Below are positions 61,351 to 64,000 of a stretch of 64,000 nucleotides of DNA, piece after piece. The translations under genes and the position numbers were made by a program. The notes beneath the pieces were generated by a model, which was not told the DNA's origin, did not search any database, and saw only the letters and a program-made list of their open reading frames with translations. How positions within the stretch are numbered: the stretch's first letter is position 1; each line of letters starts with the position of its first letter. The stretch is from NCBI GenBank assembly GCA_013215375.1, contig JABSRB010000011.1:1-64000 (forward strand). Direction: 5' to 3'. Origin of the DNA: Oceanospirillaceae bacterium (GTDB taxonomy: Bacteria; Pseudomonadota; Gammaproteobacteria; Pseudomonadales; Balneatricaceae).

Positions 61351-61620
61351 CTAATGCTGGTCGTAGTGCCCGCCAATAGCAAAAATATAAACATTATCTT
61401 CATCAAATTTATAAACCAGTCTGTCTTTTTGAGAAATACGTTTTGACCACAAGCCTGATAATTTATGTTTTAAAGGTTCTGGCTTACCTAGACCACTTGT
61501 AGGATCTGAACGTAGCATTTCTTTTAATATTTTACATAGCGCCTTGTGAAGTTTTTTATCATTTTCTCTTAATTGCTCATAAACCAGCCAAGTCTTACCC
61601 TCAAAAACTAGTGATCTCAT
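61351..61620 (-). CDS. yoeB: YoeB/Txe type II toxin (ribosome-dependent mRNase)
   Basis: An 89-residue RelE-fold toxin. KPEPLKHKLSGLWSKRISQKDRLVYKF and GGHYDQH hold the expected catalytic Glu, Arg, His and Tyr near the C-terminus. YoeB cleaves mRNA at the ribosomal A site. It overlaps the antitoxin gene by 20 bp, as is common for this pair. All key residues are present, so the toxin is probably active. Confidence 0.9.
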   Translation of the reverse strand: MRSLVFEGKTWLVYEQLRENDKKLHKALCKILKEMLRSDPTSGLGKPEPLKHKLSGLWSKRISQKDRLVYKFDEDNVYIFAIGGHYDQH

Positions 61621-61873
61621 CTAATTGCTCTTGTGTTGGTTTATATCCTTTGCTGTCTTGATGTGTCGACATAGATTCTGCGATTTGCTGCATTAAGGTG
61701 CTACTTTGTAATATGTGCAATGTTTCCTGTTCTCTTTCCCAGTCGTCGGCGCTCATCACTATGAAATCGTCACCTGCACGCCTAGTTACTTTTATAGGTT
61801 CATGCTCACTTACAGCTTTTTCAACATATGTTTTTAGGTTCTCCCTAAACTGATTTACGCTTATGCTGTTCAT
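61601..61873 (-). CDS. yefM: YefM/Phd antitoxin
   Basis: A 90-residue Phd/YefM antitoxin. The N-terminal DNA-binding dimer part is MNSISVNQFRENLKTYVEKA, followed by RAGDDFIVMSADDWEREQETL; the C-terminal region (SKGYKPTQEQLDEI) wraps the toxin. It neutralises YoeB and represses the operon. It is the upstream gene of the pair. Confidence 0.9.
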   Translation of the reverse strand: MNSISVNQFRENLKTYVEKAVSEHEPIKVTRRAGDDFIVMSADDWEREQETLHILQSSTLMQQIAESMSTHQDSKGYKPTQEQLDEITSF

Positions 61874-62379
61874 AATTCACTCGCTTCTTATGTACTGAAT
61901 AGTCGTACGATTGTAGTATTGAAAATATAACAAGTCAATTTATTACACGCTTTCAGCGGCAGACAGCCTTAACGTGGCTTCGCCACTGGCTACAGATTAT
62001 TGAGGCGTTAAAATGTCAGTTTCAGACTTTTGAGTTCTAATCAATTATGAGGCTGATATCAGCTATTTCTTGCAACTAAGCATGAAGCGATTCTTTTTAA
62101 CTTCAATTTCAATATAAATGAAACAGCACACCCTTCTATGCAAAAGCCGGTGCTTTTAACACCTAATTCGAAACCCGTAGCGCCTAGCTCATAGCTTTCG
62201 ATTGCCTTATTTTATCTTTTCCTCCGTGCTCTCTGTGGTAAATATTTTTTTAAGATTTTGCACCACAGAGGTCACAGAGGCGCTTCGCTACACGGAGAAA
62301 AAAAGATAAAGAGCAGAGACTTATGTTCATCTTATTAGCTCATAGCTTTTAGCTCAAAACCCGTAACCCGTAACCGCCC
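61874..62379. other. 506-bp intergenic stretch with a palindromic repeat
   Basis: At 62213-62308 TATCTTTTCCTCCGTG..CTCTGTGGT faces ACCACAGAG..CACAGAGG..CACGGAGAAAAAAAGATA, an inverted repeat of a type seen widely in gammaproteobacterial spacers. AGCTCATAGCTTT occurs twice (62187 and 62338) and AACCCGTA several times. No gene is supported. Confidence 0.55.
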
Positions 62380-64000
62380 CTAATACACATCCCGCTGATA
62401 ACGATGTTCAGTCACTAATTTATCCATATAGTCATTAACGCCCTCTTCATCCAAGTCACCAAACTGTCCGATAACTTCGCGAATCGCCGTATCAACATCA
62501 GCTGCCATGCGCGAGGCATCGCCACAAATATAGATGCTGGCACCACGCTCTAGCCAATTGAAAAAGGTTTCGCCCTGCTGACGAATTAGGGTTTGTACAT
62601 AGACTTTTTTATCCGTATCGCGGGACCAAGCCAAGCTTAAATTATTCAGCACTCCGCTGGCTTGCCACGCGCCTAACTGCTCGCGATATAAATAATCGTG
62701 GGCCTGGTGTTGATCGCCGTAAAACAGCCAGTTATCTCCGGCGGCTTCGCGTACTTCACGCTCTTCTAAAAAGGCTCTAAAAGGCGCGATACCTGTACCT
62801 GGGCCAATCATAATAAGCGGTGTTTCATCGTTACTAGGTAGATGAAAGTGCGCCGATTTTTGCACATAAACGCCGATATTTGAACCTAGCGCTAAGCGCT
62901 CACCCAACCAAGTAGATGCCACGCCTTTGCGTTTTTTATCCAGTAAATCATAATGCACTTCACCCACCGTTAAGTGCACTTCTCCTGGGTGTGCTGCAAT
63001 ACTCGAGGCTATTGAATACAACCTTGGCTGCAGCGGCCTGAGACCATCGACAAAGGTCTGCGCATCTAGTTCGGGCTTGATTTCATTTAATACATCAAAT
63101 ACTTGATAGTTTTCAGCCCCTGCCACTATGCCCCAAGTTTCCAGCGCTTTGGCGTTGACGGTCATGATGTCTAGTTCAGTGGTCAAAAGTACTCGCAAGG
63201 TAGCGCTACCCTTTTTTTGTGCCACTAACTCACGTCCACTAAAACCACCAGCAGCGAGTATTTCACTGACCTGCTCAGGGCAATTGATCGGCCATACTCC
63301 CAACGCATCTCCCACATCGTAGTGCATGTCTTCACCACCACCAGCGAGGGATATTTCAACGTGGTTGACCACTTTGGCCGAACCATCACTACTGAGTTTT
63401 TCAGTGTGAATCAAATTGGCTATAAAAGGATGATTTTTGCTATAAACCGGCGCTGACTCCTCTTCACCACCAGTAACCGCTGTGCCAGCAGCGCCCGCCG
63501 CTGAGGAAAATGCCTCTGCTGCAAACACCGCATTTTTCCATTGCTCATAATCATCCTCAAAGGCGACATCGCACAGCAAGCATTCACTGACTGGGGTGGC
63601 ACCTAATTGACTCAGGCGCTCATGAATATCTTCGGCGCATTTATTGAAAAATTGATAGCTGGAATCTCCGAGACCGCAGACACTAAAATTAAGGGATGCC
63701 GGTAATGAGGGTGCGTCTTCTGCGAGAATGCTGTGATAGAATTTTTTAGCATTGTCTGGCGGTTCGCCCTCGCCAAAGGTAGAGCAAATAATTAATACAT
63801 GTTGTCGTTGCGCCATGTCAGCAACTGTAGTGTTGTCCAACTCTTCAATGACGGCATCAAAGCCTTGTGTCGCTGCGTATTTTTTTAAATTTTTCGCTAG
63901 TACTTCACAGTTGCCCGATTGTGAACCGTACAGTATGGCCAACGCGGTCCCTGGAACATCTGCTGCTGATCCTGCATTAACGGCGGCGGCAATGGTACTA
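62380..64000 (-). CDS. cysJ: CysJ-like diflavin reductase (NADPH-sulfite reductase alpha), partial
   Basis: The coding frame is open to the right edge of the window, so the 5' end is missing. About 540 residues are seen. Flavodoxin domain: ILYGSQSGNCEVLAK, CSTFGEGEPPDNAKKF and GLGDSSYQFFNK. FAD domain: RLYSIASS. NADPH domain: MIGPGTGIAPFRAFLEER, YGDQHQAHDYLY and the C-terminal RYQRDVY, as in E. coli CysJ. It should pass NADPH electrons to the heme subunit CysI, which is not in the window. An Ala/Gly-rich linker (FSSAAGAAGTAVTGGEEES) joins the flavodoxin and FAD domains. The start cannot be placed. Confidence 0.88.
   Translation of the reverse strand, partial: STIAAAVNAGSAADVPGTALAILYGSQSGNCEVLAKNLKKYAATQGFDAVIEELDNTTVADMAQRQHVLIICSTFGEGEPPDNAKKFYHSILAEDAPSLPASLNFSVCGLGDSSYQFFNKCAEDIHERLSQLGATPVSECLLCDVAFEDDYEQWKNAVFAAEAFSSAAGAAGTAVTGGEEESAPVYSKNHPFIANLIHTEKLSSDGSAKVVNHVEISLAGGGEDMHYDVGDALGVWPINCPEQVSEILAAGGFSGRELVAQKKGSATLRVLLTTELDIMTVNAKALETWGIVAGAENYQVFDVLNEIKPELDAQTFVDGLRPLQPRLYSIASSIAAHPGEVHLTVGEVHYDLLDKKRKGVASTWLGERLALGSNIGVYVQKSAHFHLPSNDETPLIMIGPGTGIAPFRAFLEEREVREAAGDNWLFYGDQHQAHDYLYREQLGAWQASGVLNNLSLAWSRDTDKKVYVQTLIRQQGETFFNWLERGASIYICGDASRMAADVDTAIREVIGQFGDLDEEGVNDYMDKLVTEHRYQRDVY

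Noticed and set aside
1-64000. CRISPR array, tRNA, rRNA, prophage or conjugative genes
   Set aside because: I looked for spaced direct repeats, tRNA T-arm patterns and phage or transfer proteins and saw none; the only tandem repeat array (59686-59804) has no unique spacers.

Overview
The window is chromosomal DNA of a moderately AT-rich, probably marine gammaproteobacterium. Support for this comes from the short 4.5S-type SRP RNA, a near-consensus Fur box, a BarA/GacS-type hybrid kinase, an RstA/RstB-like pair, ArgO/ArgP, CysJ, and several families (DUF1285, DUF2489, DUF2947, DUF3581) that I know mainly from gammaproteobacteria. I cannot name the species. I saw no prophage, CRISPR array, tRNA or rRNA. 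Mobile DNA is limited to small non-autonomous elements and palindrome-rich intergenic repeats.

Layout. 1-9.3 kb: an IolE-like sugar isomerase/epimerase-family protein, an orphan periplasmic binding protein, a lipoprotein alpha/beta hydrolase and a beta-lactamase-fold serine hydrolase whose 5' ends are duplicates of each other, a Crp/Fnr-type regulator (plus the remnant of a second copy), a solitary AAA ATPase and a Rieske-TPP fusion enzyme. 9.4-10.3 kb: a mini-hairpin repeat, the SRP RNA gene and a long hairpin. 10.3-22.4 kb: a LysR regulator divergent from cytochrome b561-yceI, a SpoIIAA-like protein facing a SulP transporter, hpf, a Fur-controlled flavodoxin, a MetF-like enzyme, and a binding-protein gene broken by an IS5-like MITE. 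22.5-29.9 kb: a thioesterase, a second MITE copy, and the NAD-dependent formate dehydrogenase operon fdsGBA-fdhD-fdsD.

30-38.6 kb: signalling genes, namely a BarA/GacS-type hybrid kinase, two small membrane proteins, and a TonB receptor-YfiR-diguanylate cyclase operon, followed by a hypothetical gene and a palindromic element. 38.9-48.6 kb: a hexuronate cluster. On the minus strand it has a TRAP transporter (dctPQM), a GntR/FCD regulator, a decayed SDR, kdgK, a redoxin and a lactonase/isomerase-type amidohydrolase. Divergently it has an RraA-like aldolase-family protein, uronate dehydrogenase and a NIPSNAP protein. Two ACTYGTAATACAAGW-type boxes in the divergent spacer probably bind the GntR regulator.

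48.9-64 kb: RstA/RstB-like two-component system, another orphan binding protein, LysR divergent from glutathionyl-hydroquinone reductase-pirin, ArgO/ArgP, a DUF3581 protein, an AEC transporter, a second large hairpin mosaic, a methyltransferase, a YefM-YoeB toxin-antitoxin pair, and a CysJ-type flavoprotein that runs off the right edge.

The least conventional parts are the hairpin-mosaic repeat with a constant GGA loop and changing stems (9.5 kb and 59.5-60 kb), the two unrelated MITE families that each sit in a copy of the same dispersed intergenic repeat (one with an empty site about 100 bp away), the duplicated divergent promoter module at 3.4-5.1 kb, and the Rieske-TPP fusion. I found no clear new defence or effector system.
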